Below, in pieces: positions 9,938 through 17,898 of a DNA stretch of 64,000 bases. This stretch comes from Sporosarcina aquimarina (GTDB lineage Bacteria > Bacillota > Bacilli > Bacillales_A > Planococcaceae): the NCBI RefSeq assembly GCF_023715615.1, contig NZ_JAMBOM010000001.1, positions 1,178,001-1,242,000 on the forward strand, in the 5' to 3' direction. Position 1 is the stretch's first letter, and every line of letters starts with the position of its first letter. Below the pieces are notes generated by a model. It did not search any database. It saw only the letters and a list, made by a program, of their open reading frames with translations, and was not told the DNA's origin. A program made the translations under genes and the position numbers.

Positions 9938-11281
9938 ATGTCATTGGTTGCCTTCCATACATTGGGCTGTAAAGTGAATCACTATGAAACTGAAGCAATC
10001 TGGCAGCTTTTTAAAGATGCTGGCTATGAACGTACTGACTTTGAAAAAAACTCTGATGTTTATGTCATTAATACATGTACTGTAACCAATACTGGTGACA
10101 AAAAAAGCCGCCAAGTCATTCGGCGCGCAGTTCGTCAAAATCCAGATGCAGTTATTTGTGTAACCGGTTGTTATGCACAGACTTCACCTGCTGAAATTAT
10201 GGCGATCCCTGGCGTCGATATCGTCGTCGGAACTCAAGATCGTACGAAATTGCTTGGATTAATTGAAGAATATCGTGAAGAACGCCAGCCGATCAATGCT
10301 GTGCGTAATATCATGAAAAATCGGGTGTATGAGGAACTGGATGTGCCTGCATTCACAGACCGTACCCGTGCATCATTGAAAATCCAAGAAGGATGTAACA
10401 ATTTCTGCACATTCTGTATTATTCCATGGGCTCGTGGACTAATGCGGTCCCGCGATCCGGAAGAAGTTGTTCGCCAAGCTCAGCAGTTAGTCGATGCTGG
10501 GTATTTGGAAATTGTTTTAACAGGGATTCATACAGGTGGCTATGGTGAGGATTTGAAAGACTACAATCTTGCTAAGTTGCTGATCGACCTTGAAACGAAA
10601 GTAAAAGGTTTAAAACGACTGCGAATTAGTTCGATTGAAGCAAGTCAACTAACTGATGAAGTGATTGAGGTGTTAAATAACTCATCTATCATCGTGCGCC
10701 ATTTGCATATTCCTATCCAGTCAGGTTCTAATACAGTACTTAAAAGAATGAGACGTAAATATACGATGGAGTTCTTTGCTGAGCGATTGGATCGTCTTCG
10801 TGAGGCATTGCCTCATTTAGCAATCACATCAGATGTGATTGTAGGATTCCCGGGTGAAACGGAAGAAGAGTTTATGGAGACCTATAATTTTATCCGTGAT
10901 CATCGATTTTCCGAGTTGCACGTATTCCCGTATTCTAAACGTACAGGGACACCTGCAGCACGCATGGAAGACCAAGTGGATGAAGATGTGAAAAATGATC
11001 GCGTTCATCGCCTAATCGAACTGAATGATCAGCTTGCAAAGCAGTATGCAGCCGAGTTTGAAGGTGAAGTTCTAGAAGTTATCCCGGAAGAGAAATTCCA
11101 AGAAGATCCGGAAAGTGATTTGTACGTAGGCTACACCGACAATTATTTAAAAGTGGTGTTTCCTGCTGAAGAATCAATGGTCGGTAAAATCGTTCGCGTG
11201 AAATTATTGAAAGCAGGATATCCGTACAACGAAGGACAATTCGTTAGAGTGCTGGAAGAAGAACAAGAATTAGTCCATTAA
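9938..11281 (+). CDS. mtaB: MtaB, tRNA t6A37 methylthiotransferase
   Basis: 447-residue radical-SAM enzyme that converts t6A to ms2t6A at tRNA position 37. The N-terminal UPF0004 domain has conserved cysteines in TLGCKVN, NTCTVT and TGCYAQ for one [4Fe-4S] cluster. The radical-SAM motif CNNFCTFC holds the second. A C-terminal TRAM domain follows. A longer frame opens at 9824 inside rsmE; the ATG at 9938 with AGAGGTGA upstream gives the family N-terminus. B. subtilis yqeV is the ortholog in the same position. Confidence 0.95.
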   Translation: MSLVAFHTLGCKVNHYETEAIWQLFKDAGYERTDFEKNSDVYVINTCTVTNTGDKKSRQVIRRAVRQNPDAVICVTGCYAQTSPAEIMAIPGVDIVVGTQDRTKLLGLIEEYREERQPINAVRNIMKNRVYEELDVPAFTDRTRASLKIQEGCNNFCTFCIIPWARGLMRSRDPEEVVRQAQQLVDAGYLEIVLTGIHTGGYGEDLKDYNLAKLLIDLETKVKGLKRLRISSIEASQLTDEVIEVLNNSSIIVRHLHIPIQSGSNTVLKRMRRKYTMEFFAERLDRLREALPHLAITSDVIVGFPGETEEEFMETYNFIRDHRFSELHVFPYSKRTGTPAARMEDQVDEDVKNDRVHRLIELNDQLAKQYAAEFEGEVLEVIPEEKFQEDPESDLYVGYTDNYLKVVFPAEESMVGKIVRVKLLKAGYPYNEGQFVRVLEEEQELVH

Positions 11282-11283
11282 TC

Positions 11284-11320
11284 GAAACCGCTGGGCATTG
11301 TGCCTAGTGGTTTCTTTTCT
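11284..11320 (+). terminator. Terminator after mtaB
   Basis: A 14-bp stem (11284-11297 with 11301-11314, two G-T pairs) has a 3-base loop and is followed by TTTTCT. It closes the hrcA-to-mtaB transcription unit. Confidence 0.9.
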
Positions 11321-11334
11321 ATTGTGATTGATTC

Positions 11335-11343
11335 TGATATGAT
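11335..11343 (+). promoter_or_regulatory. Possible extended -10 promoter of deoC
   Basis: TGATATGAT at 11335-11343, about 37 bp before the deoC ATG. No -35 is recognisable because that region is the preceding terminator. Confidence 0.4.
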
Positions 11344-11379
11344 GGAAGAAGTACGTACATCCTCCAGGAGGTCATAATT

Positions 11380-12048
11380 ATGAATTCAATAGCAAAAATG
11401 ATCGATCACACATTATTAAAAGCAGATGCTACAAAAGAACAGGTTATAGAGCTTTGTAATGAAGCGAAACAATATGAATTTGCTTCAGTATGTTTGAACC
11501 CGACGTGGGTAAAAACCGCTGCTGAATTGCTTCAAGGGACATCTGTAAAAACTTGCACAGTTATCGGTTTCCCACTCGGTGCAGCAACATCAGAGGTTAA
11601 AGCATTTGAAACGAAAAATGCAATTGAAAACGGCGCAAGTGAAATTGATATGGTCATTAACATCGGCGCTCTAAAAAGTGGGGATACAGAAGCAGTTCAA
11701 CGAGATATAGAAGCGGTTGTAAACGCAGCAGCAGGCAAAGCAATCGTAAAAGTAATTATTGAGACGTCGTTGTTAACTGATGAAGAAAAGCGTACAGCTT
11801 GTGAGTTGTCCGTTCTTGCAAAAGTAGATTTTGTAAAAACTTCTACAGGATTTTCAACTGGTGGAGCAACAGTAGAAGATGTGAAATTGATGCGCAGCAC
11901 AGTCGGACCTGAAATGGGTGTTAAAGCGTCGGGTGGAGTTCGTAGTTTAGAAGATTTGACGGCTATGAAGGAAGCAGGTGCAACACGCATTGGAGCAAGC
12001 TCTGGCGTAGCAATCATGAATGGCCTTCAGTCAAAATCCGACTATTAA
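11380..12048 (+). CDS. deoC: DeoC, deoxyribose-phosphate aldolase
   Basis: 222 residues. A class I aldolase that splits 2-deoxyribose-5-phosphate to acetaldehyde and glyceraldehyde-3-phosphate in deoxynucleoside catabolism. The Schiff-base lysine is Lys153 in DFVKTSTGF, and the second catalytic lysine is Lys182 in GVKASGG. A strong AGGAGG precedes the ATG. In B. subtilis deoC is elsewhere with nupC and pdp; here it stands alone between mtaB and rpsU. The cdd cytidine deaminase at 20.9 kb acts in the same salvage pathway. Confidence 0.96.
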   Translation: MNSIAKMIDHTLLKADATKEQVIELCNEAKQYEFASVCLNPTWVKTAAELLQGTSVKTCTVIGFPLGAATSEVKAFETKNAIENGASEIDMVINIGALKSGDTEAVQRDIEAVVNAAAGKAIVKVIIETSLLTDEEKRTACELSVLAKVDFVKTSTGFSTGGATVEDVKLMRSTVGPEMGVKASGGVRSLEDLTAMKEAGATRIGASSGVAIMNGLQSKSDY

Positions 12049-12062
12049 TTTCAACTTTTATA

Positions 12063-12091
12063 TTGACCGTTAGAAAATAATACGTTATAAT
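12063..12091 (+). promoter_or_regulatory. SigA promoter of rpsU
   Basis: TTGACC (12063-12068), a 17-bp spacer and TATAAT (12086-12091): one of the strongest promoters in the window, as expected for a ribosomal protein gene. Confidence 0.9.
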
Positions 12092-12148
12092 TTTCAAGTA
12101 CATAGCAGTATGCTATGTTCGAAGTGTGTTCGGAGGGAGGGACAAGAG

Positions 12149-12322
12149 ATGACTAAAACAACTGTTCGTAAGAACGAATCACTTGAAGATGCTCTTCGCC
12201 GCTTCAAACGTACTGTATCAAAGAGTGGTACGATACAAGACGTAAGAAAGCATGAGTTTTATGAGAAGCCAAGTGTTAAGCGTAAAAAGAAATCTGAAGC
12301 TGCTCGTAAACGCAAATTCTGA
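12149..12322 (+). CDS. rpsU: Ribosomal protein S21
   Basis: 57-residue small-subunit protein S21. The [17 protein letters not shown] start and the basic end [18 protein letters not shown] are near-identical to B. subtilis S21. A start at 12110 is possible in frame but lacks a ribosome-binding site; the ATG at 12149 follows GGAGGGAGG. In B. subtilis yqeY follows; it is absent here and a strong terminator takes its place. Confidence 0.97.
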   Translation: MTKTTVRKNESLEDALRRFKRTVSKSGTIQDVRKHEFYEKPSVKRKKKSEAARKRKF

Positions 12323-12372
12323 TTAACTCCTATATTGTTTGCTTAAAGCAACGTTAACCCAGTAAAATGCGC

Positions 12373-12413
12373 GTAAGCCAGAAAATCCTATGGATTTTCT
12401 GGCTTACTTTTTT
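12373..12413 (+). terminator. Strong terminator after rpsU
   Basis: A perfect 16-bp stem (12373-12388 with 12392-12407), 3-base loop and six T residues. Confidence 0.95.
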
Positions 12414-12513
12414 ATATTCACAAATAAAGTTAATTCTTGTTAGGAGTTCATAGAATTCATTAAATCTAAAAAGTTAACAGTCGCAAATTATTCACAAGAA
12501 ACTTTCCCCAGAG

Positions 12514-12539
12514 TGAAACTTACGTGTGTTTCGTCCGTA
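12514..12539 (+). promoter_or_regulatory. SigW-type ECF promoter of yqeZ-floA-yqfB
   Basis: TGAAAC (12514-12519), exactly 16 bases, then CGTA (12536-12539). This is the SigW consensus in B. subtilis, where the orthologous yqeZ-yqfA-yqfB operon is a known SigW target. The match in both hexamers and spacing is exact. No competing SigA promoter with both boxes is obvious. Confidence 0.88.
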
Positions 12540-12587
12540 TAATAGGTATACTTAAAGGACAATCAACTTAGAAAGTAGGTGAGGTTT

Positions 12588-13922
12588 TTGCAGAAGCTCA
12601 TTAGAGGATTTCTGCTTTTGACACTTATCGTATCAGCTATTGTACTTCCATTTTCGAATACTTCTCTAGCGAAAACTGGAACCGTTTACAAAGTTCCTAT
12701 TCATAATGAAGTAGAAAAGGGCTTGTATGCGTTTCTGAAGCGTTCTTTCAATGAGGCTGAAAAAGCAGGGGCAGATGTTATTGTGCTTGACATCAATACA
12801 CCAGGTGGCTTTACAGATACTGCAGGTGAAATCGCGAAGTTAATGGATGAGACTGAACCTAAAATTGTTGCATACATTAACAAACGGGCTTTATCAGCAG
12901 GAGCTTTTCTCGCCCTTCATGCAGACGAAATCTATATGTCACCTGGCTCTAAAATGGGTGCTTCGGCAGTGATTGACGGTTCTGGTAATGCGGCAGATAA
13001 GAAAGCTCGAAGCGCTTGGTCAGCAGATATGAAAAATGCAGCTGAGTCACAAAAACGTGATCCTAAATTTGCGCTGGCCATGGCAAATCCAGAGGAAGAT
13101 CTCCCGGAATTCCGTGCAGGTAAAGGTGAGTTATTAACATTGACTGATCGTGAAGCCGTAGAAGTAGGCTACAGTGAAGGAACAGTCGCTACTTATGATG
13201 AGTTGTTGACGGAAATTGGGATGGAAGATGCAACAACTATATCTACCAATCCAACATTTAGTGAACAGATTGCACGATTCATTACCAATCCTGTAGTTGT
13301 TCCAATATTACTTTCAATTGCAGGACTTGGATTAATCGTAGAATTGTACTCCCCTGGATTTGGAGTTGCGGGTACAATGGGGGGTTCAGCGCTATTACTC
13401 TTTTTCTACGGACATTTGATAGCTGGTTTAGCAGGCTACGAAGCGATTCTCTTGTTCCTCCTTGGTGCGGGATTGATTGTCGCAGAGTTGTTCTTGCCCC
13501 ATGGGATTGCAGGAATAGCAGGTGCAGTCGCTGTCACCGGTAGTATTATAATGGCAGGTGCGAATCCTGCATATATGGCGATTTCTGTGCTCATTGCACT
13601 AATAATTGCTACAACGGGGATGGTGGTTATTATGAAATTCTTTGGAAAGAAACTGCATTTGTTGAACAGAATGATTCTTATGGACGCAACGGATACGGAA
13701 AGCGGATATGTTTCGAATGTAAACCGCATTGATTGGCTTGGCAAAACAGCAATCACTTTAACACCGTTACGTCCATCAGGAGCAATCGTGTTAGACGGAG
13801 AACGAATTGATGTCGTTTCAGAAGGAAGCTACATTGATAAAGGAAAGCGTGTTAAGATAGTGAAAGTTGAAGGATCTCGGACAGTTGTTCGGGAACTTCA
13901 AGAAATGGAGGGAAATGAATAA
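12588..13922 (+). CDS. yqeZ: NfeD family membrane protein with ClpP-like protease domain (YqeZ)
   Basis: 444 residues. An N-terminal signal or membrane segment is followed by a ClpP/crotonase-fold domain with DINTPGG and [14 protein letters not shown], then four or five membrane helices (about 230-350) and a C-terminal OB-fold NfeD domain (ESGYVSN to [10 protein letters not shown]). NfeD proteins work with flotillins in membrane organisation; in B. subtilis this operon contributes to envelope-stress and sublancin resistance. The TTG at 12588 is chosen because AGTAGG lies 8 bases before it; a GTG at 12579 overlaps that site. The stop overlaps the floA ATG by one base. Confidence 0.88.
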   Translation: MQKLIRGFLLLTLIVSAIVLPFSNTSLAKTGTVYKVPIHNEVEKGLYAFLKRSFNEAEKAGADVIVLDINTPGGFTDTAGEIAKLMDETEPKIVAYINKRALSAGAFLALHADEIYMSPGSKMGASAVIDGSGNAADKKARSAWSADMKNAAESQKRDPKFALAMANPEEDLPEFRAGKGELLTLTDREAVEVGYSEGTVATYDELLTEIGMEDATTISTNPTFSEQIARFITNPVVVPILLSIAGLGLIVELYSPGFGVAGTMGGSALLLFFYGHLIAGLAGYEAILLFLLGAGLIVAELFLPHGIAGIAGAVAVTGSIIMAGANPAYMAISVLIALIIATTGMVVIMKFFGKKLHLLNRMILMDATDTESGYVSNVNRIDWLGKTAITLTPLRPSGAIVLDGERIDVVSEGSYIDKGKRVKIVKVEGSRTVVRELQEMEGNE

Positions 13923-14923
13923 TGATCAGTGGTAGTCTAATTGGGATTGTAGTAATCGCCGTCGCTGCGATTATAGTGTTGTCTGTGTTCTTTACGTTTG
14001 TACCTGTCGCATTGTGGATTTCCGCAATATCTGCAGGCGTTAGAGTGAGTATCTTAACACTCGTAGGAATGCGTCTCCGTAGAGTTATTCCGAGTCGTGT
14101 TGTAAACCCACTCATTAAAGCACACAAAGCTGGAGTGGATGTGACGATTAATCAGCTAGAGAGTCATTACCTTGCTGGTGGTAACGTTGACCGAGTTGTA
14201 AATGCACTAATTGCAGCTCAACGTGCGAATATTGAACTTACATTCGAACGTGCTGCAGCAATTGACCTTGCAGGTCGTGACGTGTTGCAAGCCGTACAAA
14301 TGTCTGTAAATCCTAAAGTTATTGAAACACCATTCATTGCAGGTGTTGCGATGAACGGTATTGAAGTAAAAGCGAAAGCGCGTATTACAGTTCGTGCGAA
14401 CATCGACCGCCTCGTTGGTGGTGCTGGTGAAGAGACAATTGTTGCGCGTGTTGGTGAAGGTATTGTTAGTACAATCGGTTCTTCAGTCGATCATGCAAAG
14501 GTACTAGAAAATCCTGATTTGATTTCTCAAACAGTTCTTACAAAAGGATTGGATTCTGGAACAGCATTTGAAATACTCTCAATCGATATTGCTGATGTTG
14601 ACATCGGTAAGAACATTGGTGCAGAACTTCAAACTGAGCAAGCACAAGCGGATAAGAATATTGCACAAGCTAAAGCGGAAGAACGCCGTGCAATGGCTGT
14701 TGCTAGCGAACAAGAAATGAGTGCCAAAGTTGTTGAGATGCGCTCTAAAGTTGTGGAAGCTGAAGCTGAAGTACCACTTGCTATGGCAGAAGCACTTCGT
14801 AGTGGTAACATCGGCGTGATGGATTACATGAATTACAAGAATCTCCAAGCGGATACAGGTATGAGAGATTCCATCGGGAAAATAAGCGGTTCTGGAGATC
14901 AGGACAATAAGCCGAAGAACTAA
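13922..14923 (+). CDS. floA: FloA, flotillin-like membrane scaffold
   Basis: 333 residues. A hydrophobic hairpin at residues 4-40 anchors the protein, followed by the SPFH/PHB domain and an Ala/Glu/Gln-rich coiled coil ([15 protein letters not shown] region). Bacterial flotillins form functional membrane microdomains with NfeD partners and affect membrane fluidity and signalling. The sequence is close to B. subtilis YqfA/FloA throughout. It is co-transcribed with yqeZ under the SigW-type promoter. Confidence 0.96.
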   Translation: MISGSLIGIVVIAVAAIIVLSVFFTFVPVALWISAISAGVRVSILTLVGMRLRRVIPSRVVNPLIKAHKAGVDVTINQLESHYLAGGNVDRVVNALIAAQRANIELTFERAAAIDLAGRDVLQAVQMSVNPKVIETPFIAGVAMNGIEVKAKARITVRANIDRLVGGAGEETIVARVGEGIVSTIGSSVDHAKVLENPDLISQTVLTKGLDSGTAFEILSIDIADVDIGKNIGAELQTEQAQADKNIAQAKAEERRAMAVASEQEMSAKVVEMRSKVVEAEAEVPLAMAEALRSGNIGVMDYMNYKNLQADTGMRDSIGKISGSGDQDNKPKN

Positions 14924-14959
14924 TGGTTAGCCGCAACTTCCCGGAAAGGGGATGTGCTG

Positions 14960-15487
14960 ATGGAACAAATAATAATTCTGATTGTGATCGGACTTCTCAG
15001 TACGATATTCGGTAAAAAGAATAAGGGCGACGATCAAACTCGGAAGCAAGGGACACCTCAAAATACGGAGCCTCCTAATAGACCTAGTTCAGGTAGACAG
15101 TCAATGCCGCAAAGGACAGAAGCGTCTCAAACGCGGCAGGGGTCTTCTTCTGGACAAATGGATCCTTTTAAAAGGTTAAAAGAGCTTACAGGTGAAATTT
15201 ATAAAGAAATTCAAGAAGACCAGCGGAAATCGGTGACGCAACAAACGACACCGATTGAACCTGTTTCAATCCCTGAAGAACCTGTGAAGAAGTTAGTGAA
15301 TACAAAACCAGTTCGCGCAGAAAGACAGGCGAACACACGATCTTCGGGTAGACTCTCGACGCATAATCCAGACCAACATCGGTTTGTGAAGAGCGAATCC
15401 CTTAATGTCGATGTTACGAGCAAACAAGATATCCTGAGAGGGGTCGTGTTTTCAGAAATTCTGGGACCGCCTAAATCTAAACAATAA
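14960..15487 (+). CDS. YqfB-position membrane-anchored protein, unknown function
   Basis: 175 residues. One N-terminal membrane helix (EQIIILIVIGLLSTIFG), then a long hydrophilic, Gln/Arg/Ser/Pro-rich stretch with low predicted order. It ends in a short compact motif, VVFSEILGPPKSK; I recall similar SEILGPP endings in Firmicutes proteins, which may be a docking tail. It follows floA in the SigW-type operon, where B. subtilis has yqfB, but I cannot claim homology along the length. The ATG at 14960 follows AAAGGGG; a GTG at 14954 overlaps that site. A very stable hairpin begins 7 bases after the stop. Confidence 0.7.
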   Translation: MEQIIILIVIGLLSTIFGKKNKGDDQTRKQGTPQNTEPPNRPSSGRQSMPQRTEASQTRQGSSSGQMDPFKRLKELTGEIYKEIQEDQRKSVTQQTTPIEPVSIPEEPVKKLVNTKPVRAERQANTRSSGRLSTHNPDQHRFVKSESLNVDVTSKQDILRGVVFSEILGPPKSKQ

Positions 15488-15493
15488 ACCAAT

Positions 15494-15545
15494 ACGCATT
15501 GACCCCCTGTACCGAGCATAAGAATGGTATAGGGGGTCAATGCGT
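15494..15545 (+). promoter_or_regulatory. 20-bp hairpin covering the yqfC ribosome-binding site
   Basis: Left arm 15494-15513 pairs with right arm 15526-15545: 20 consecutive pairs with a single G-T, and a 12-base loop. The right arm contains the GGGGG ribosome-binding site of yqfC (15532-15536), and its last base is the first base of the TTG start. There is no T run, so it is not a standard terminator. Any transcript reading through from floA/yqfB would have yqfC translation blocked. A transcript starting inside the loop or right arm would be free of this. Confidence 0.85.
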
Positions 15546-15802
15546 TGAGAAAACTATTTGAAATGGGATCTTTAGTTTCACTGGAAGATTTAACTTCACT
15601 CAAAGTACTTGGAGGATATGAGTTGGTGATCATTTCCGAAAATTACGCGAAGTTACGTAAGGAAGGCTATGTCATCCATATTAAAGGCACTGACATTCAT
15701 TTTGACATGCTAATGGAAAAATCAGCGTTACTCTCCTTCACTGAGTTACACGAACTTCGAATTATGAAAGACACGAAGGAAGGAGAGGTGTATGAAGCGT
15801 AA
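15545..15802 (+). CDS. yqfC: YqfC, conserved sporulation protein
   Basis: 85 residues; a small beta-rich YabP/YqfC-family protein. The pattern LKVLGGYELVIISENYAKLRKEG followed by IKGTDIHFDMLM is typical in spacing and hydrophobicity. B. subtilis yqfC-yqfD are transcribed in the mother cell under SigE. It starts with TTG, with GGGGG 8 bases upstream inside the hairpin stem. The 3' end overlaps yqfD by 11 bases, which suggests translational coupling. Confidence 0.82.
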   Translation: MRKLFEMGSLVSLEDLTSLKVLGGYELVIISENYAKLRKEGYVIHIKGTDIHFDMLMEKSALLSFTELHELRIMKDTKEGEVYEA

Positions 15803-16886
15803 GCAATATGACGTAGAATTGAAAGGTGAAGGAAAGCCTGCCCATCTAGTCAATGAGATGATTCAGAATAAGAAACGTGTTTCTAGACTTGAGCACATAG
15901 ACGGTGCCGTTTGGTTTCGTACAGACAAAAGTGGTTTAAAGTACATTCGGGCAAATAGACGACGAATTAAATTAAAAGTCCATGTAGAGCGCTTAGGAGA
16001 TGGAACCCCATTCAATCGACTATTCCATTCGTGGGTCGGCTTACTACTCTGCATCATCCCGTTTCTCGCTTCCATGTTTTTGTGGCAAGTAAATGTTGAT
16101 GCGGAGCATCCTGAAATTGCTGAACGAATCGAACAAACTTTGAAAAAGTCATCAGTAGTTCCGATGAAGTTGTTGCGTCAGCTACCAGATGAAGGAACGA
16201 TCAGGAGCCAAATTATGACGGATGAGCCTGATTTATCCTGGGTACGATTTGAAAAGAAGGGTGCCACACTTACTGTTATCCCGATGATTTCACCCAAAAC
16301 CTCAAGCAAGATTGAAAAAACAGGAAAACCTGGTGAGCTAGCAGCGCGCACTGGAGGAGTTATTACAGGCTTTCAGCTGAAAAGTGGAGAAAGGGTAGCT
16401 CGGCTCAACCAAACCGTTAAAAAAGGGGATCTGTTGGCGACAGGCGTATTAAAGCAAGGTGACAAGGTGGCAGTAGTAGGAGCAGAAGGTGCTGTTTTTG
16501 CGGATTATTGGCTCGAGTACAAATTCTCATTACCTAAAACGGTTCAATACGCTGCCGCTGGGGAAAAGCGTGTCTTTGTAGAATGGCACTTGCCTTGGCT
16601 TAAACAAAAATCGTCAACTCGTCCATTCTGGAAAATTGTAGAATGGAACGAAGAAGTGGATACCACCATAAAGACTATTACTTTAGAAGAAGGCATGGAG
16701 AAAAAAATTTTAGTCCCATTATTAAAACACAAATTATTATCTGAAACCTCATTTGAAAAGGATATAAAGGATGAAAATATTTTACAGGTGACGTTTGATA
16801 GTGATAAAGTAACAGGGACTATACTTTTTTTGATCAACGAAAACATTGCGGTAAAAAGACCATTATCCCAAGGGGGAGACGATTGA
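15792..16886 (+). CDS. yqfD: YqfD, conserved sporulation membrane protein
   Basis: 364 residues. The N-terminal soluble part has alternating basic and hydrophobic segments, a single membrane helix lies at about residues 80-98 (LLLCIIPFLASMFLW), and a large domain follows outside or in the intermembrane space of the forespore. The family is restricted to endospore formers and needed for normal sporulation; no enzymatic activity is assigned. AGGAGAGG precedes the ATG. The stop is immediately followed by the phoH start. Confidence 0.88.
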   Translation: MKRKQYDVELKGEGKPAHLVNEMIQNKKRVSRLEHIDGAVWFRTDKSGLKYIRANRRRIKLKVHVERLGDGTPFNRLFHSWVGLLLCIIPFLASMFLWQVNVDAEHPEIAERIEQTLKKSSVVPMKLLRQLPDEGTIRSQIMTDEPDLSWVRFEKKGATLTVIPMISPKTSSKIEKTGKPGELAARTGGVITGFQLKSGERVARLNQTVKKGDLLATGVLKQGDKVAVVGAEGAVFADYWLEYKFSLPKTVQYAAAGEKRVFVEWHLPWLKQKSSTRPFWKIVEWNEEVDTTIKTITLEEGMEKKILVPLLKHKLLSETSFEKDIKDENILQVTFDSDKVTGTILFLINENIAVKRPLSQGGDD

Positions 16887-17843
16887 TTGAGTGAACAACA
16901 ACTACAACTACATCTAGAAGATCCAAACGAAGCGATCATGTTACTTGGAATTTCCGACCAGAACATTAAGCTGATTGAAGAAAATCTATCCGTTGCTGTA
17001 CTGTCACGAGGTGAAACGATATCTCTCAAAGGGTCGGAAGAGAATACAGATGCAGCGAAACAACTTTTAGAACAATTGTTGAAAGTGATTCGTAAAGGAA
17101 TCCAAATAAACCAACGAGATGTTGCAACTGCTATTGAAATGGTGAATAATGGTACTATTGAATACTTTGCCGAACTGTATGATGTGGAAATCGCTCGCAA
17201 CAGTAAAGGAAAAGTGATCCGCGCTAAAACAATAGGACAACGTGAATATGTTCAAGCTATCCGGCAGAACGATTTGACGTTTTGTATAGGACCTGCTGGA
17301 ACGGGGAAAACATATTTGGCCGTTGTACTTGCAGTTCATGCCATGAAAACTGGTTCTGCAAAAAGAATCATTTTAACGAGACCAGCTGTGGAAGCAGGAG
17401 AGAGTTTAGGCTTCTTGCCTGGTGATTTAAAAGATAAAGTCGATCCGTATTTGCGGCCGCTTTACGATGCGCTGCATGATATGTTAGGAGCTGAACATAC
17501 GGAACGTCTAATAGAGCGTGGAACCATTGAAATTGCGCCGCTCGCTTACATGAGAGGACGTACACTGGATGATGCGTTTGTCATTCTTGATGAAGCTCAA
17601 AATACGACGCACGCTCAAATGAAAATGTTCTTAACTCGATTGGGCTTCGGTTCTAAAATGGTCATTACGGGAGATAAGACACAGATAGATTTACCCAAGG
17701 GTTCAAAGTCCGGACTCATTGCAGCGGAATCCATTTTGTCAAAAGTTCGAGAAATTCACTTCCAATACTTAGAACCAGCTGACGTAGTCCGACATCCTAT
17801 TGTTGCAAAAATTATCGATGCATACGAAGAAGAGCAGTCCTAA
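16887..17843 (+). CDS. phoH: PhoH-like ATPase (YqfE/PhoH)
   Basis: 318 residues, TTG start directly after the yqfD stop, with AGGGGGAG 10 bases before. The N-terminal KH-like region is followed by the PhoH ATPase domain: Walker A GPAGTGKTY at about residue 134 and Walker B FVILDEAQN. PhoH proteins are cytoplasmic NTPases linked to RNA metabolism and usually sit beside ybeY, as here with one gene in between. The cellular role is not settled. Confidence 0.93.
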   Translation: MSEQQLQLHLEDPNEAIMLLGISDQNIKLIEENLSVAVLSRGETISLKGSEENTDAAKQLLEQLLKVIRKGIQINQRDVATAIEMVNNGTIEYFAELYDVEIARNSKGKVIRAKTIGQREYVQAIRQNDLTFCIGPAGTGKTYLAVVLAVHAMKTGSAKRIILTRPAVEAGESLGFLPGDLKDKVDPYLRPLYDALHDMLGAEHTERLIERGTIEIAPLAYMRGRTLDDAFVILDEAQNTTHAQMKMFLTRLGFGSKMVITGDKTQIDLPKGSKSGLIAAESILSKVREIHFQYLEPADVVRHPIVAKIIDAYEEEQS

Positions 17844-17898
17844 CCGGGCTGCTCCTTACATACTTTTTTGTATTTCAGACTGAAAGGGGATTCAAGGG

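Noticed and set aside
16544..17200. 218-codon reverse frame across yqfD and phoH
   Set aside because: Spans the junction of two well-supported genes on the opposite strand; no supporting signal.
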